Below are positions 6,301 to 6,689 of a DNA stretch of 6,689 nucleotides, piece after piece (within the stretch, counting starts at the first letter, position 1; every line of letters begins with the position of its first letter). The notes beneath the pieces were generated by a model. It was not told where the DNA came from and searched no databases. It worked only from the letters and a program-made list of their open reading frames with translations. The stretch covers positions 1-6,689 of the forward strand of contig CAKPLV010000049.1 in NCBI GenBank assembly GCA_934167735.1. The letters run 5' to 3'. The translations under genes and the position numbers were made by a program. The stretch comes from an uncultured Clostridia bacterium (GTDB taxonomy: Bacteria; Bacillota; Clostridia; TANB77; CAG-508).

Positions 6301-6326
6301 CAAAAACATATAAAAACGCATGAAAT
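6297..6326 (+). promoter_or_regulatory. Possible promoter of the pilin-like gene
   Basis: TTGGCA (6297-6302) matches the -35 consensus at 5 of 6 positions, and TGAAAT (6321-6326) matches the -10 at 4 of 6 with an 18-bp spacer. The leader would be about 45 nt. The -35 overlaps the end of the hairpin. No better pair is visible between the hairpin and 6366. Confidence 0.33.
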
Positions 6327-6378
6327 ATATAAAATTGTAAAAAATAAATACAAAAGAAATTTAATTAGGGAGGAAAAA

Positions 6379-6689
6379 ATGAATAAAAGAAACAAAGGAA
6401 TAACATTAATAGCATTAGTAGTTACAATAGTTGTGCTACTAATACTTGCAGGAGTAAGTATAGCAATGCTAACAGGAAATAATGGAATAATAAAACAAGC
6501 ACAAAAGTCAAAAGATAGATCAGAACAATCAAGAGTAGAAGAATTGGTATCTGTTGCAATAGGAAGTGTAATATCAAAATATAATGGAAATATATCAGGA
6601 ATAACACCTAAAATGATAGCAGATCAAATAAATGAAGATGAAAGAAGATCAGATGTATATGCAGAAGACGAAACAACATTTCCAACAAA
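6379..6689 (+). CDS. Type IV-pilin-like prepilin, N-terminal methylation motif (3' partial)
   Basis: The open frame starts at the ATG at 6379, preceded by a strong site AGGGAGG (6367-6373) 5 nt upstream, and runs off the window after 103 codons. The leader is short and basic (MNKRNKG), followed by ITLIALVVTIVVLL, an alpha-helical hydrophobic stretch at 8-31. This is the type III signal of prepilins and pseudopilins: a prepilin peptidase (PilD-like) would cut after G7 and methylate I8. The usual Glu at mature position 5 is Ala (A12), a form common in clostridial proteins of this type as I recall. From residue 32 a polar TGNNGIIKQAQKSKDRSEQ region begins the alpha-helical stem, then a mixed segment. 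The mature protein would sit in the membrane and possibly assemble into a pilus or pseudopilus. It may be a major pilin, a minor pilin or a surface protein; the C-terminal domain is missing. No pilus ATPase, platform or peptidase gene is in view. Confidence 0.86.
   Translation, partial: MNKRNKGITLIALVVTIVVLLILAGVSIAMLTGNNGIIKQAQKSKDRSEQSRVEELVSVAIGSVISKYNGNISGITPKMIADQINEDERRSDVYAEDETTFPT

Overview
The window is a very AT-rich stretch (about 28% GC in one 60-base line I counted, and similar by eye elsewhere) with every gene on the + strand. Codons strongly favour A endings (ACA, GCA, CCA, GGA, AGA). Stops are only TAA or TAG, and Trp is encoded by TGG. Gene content, purine-rich Shine-Dalgarno sites and a clostridial-style class III-like pilin point to a low-GC Bacillota (Firmicutes), probably an uncharacterised gut-type Clostridia lineage. 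The lineage is inference; no rRNA gene is present to place it.

Layout. (1) 1-125: the 3' end of a dnaJ-like gene, closed by a hairpin terminator. (2) 223-3826: a tight four-gene run that looks like one operon. It holds trpS (tryptophanyl-tRNA synthetase), obg (ribosome-assembly GTPase), a Nudix hydrolase and a duplicated membrane protein of the ArsP_2/putative heavy-metal or manganese exporter type. Gaps are only 10-14 nt, each filled by a ribosome binding site. (3) 3827-3906: a short spacer with a weak hairpin and a good sigma-A-like promoter. (4) 3907-6231: a large membrane-anchored VirD4/TraG-like P-loop ATPase, of the coupling-protein type seen in conjugation and type IV secretion. (5) 6232-6378: a spacer containing a long imperfect inverted repeat that looks like a terminator. 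(6) 6379 to the end: the start of a type IV-pilin-like prepilin that runs off the window.

How the parts relate. The first operon is housekeeping: translation (trpS), ribosome maturation (obg), nucleotide clean-up (Nudix) and probably metal export. The second half is surface- or secretion-related. A coupling-protein ATPase has no relaxase or other type IV secretion gene in view, and is followed, in its own transcription unit, by a pilin-like gene. Whether those two cooperate cannot be decided from this window.

Most notable points: the coupling-protein-like ATPase beside housekeeping genes, with about 90 residues between the P-loop and the next recognisable core segment; a TrpRS with a probable Fe-S cysteine motif and no tryptophan residue; a Cys/His-rich loop between the two repeats of the transporter; and a pilin lacking the usual Glu5. 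No rRNA, tRNA, CRISPR array, insertion sequence or riboswitch was recognised. No stretch over 300 bases lacks a gene.
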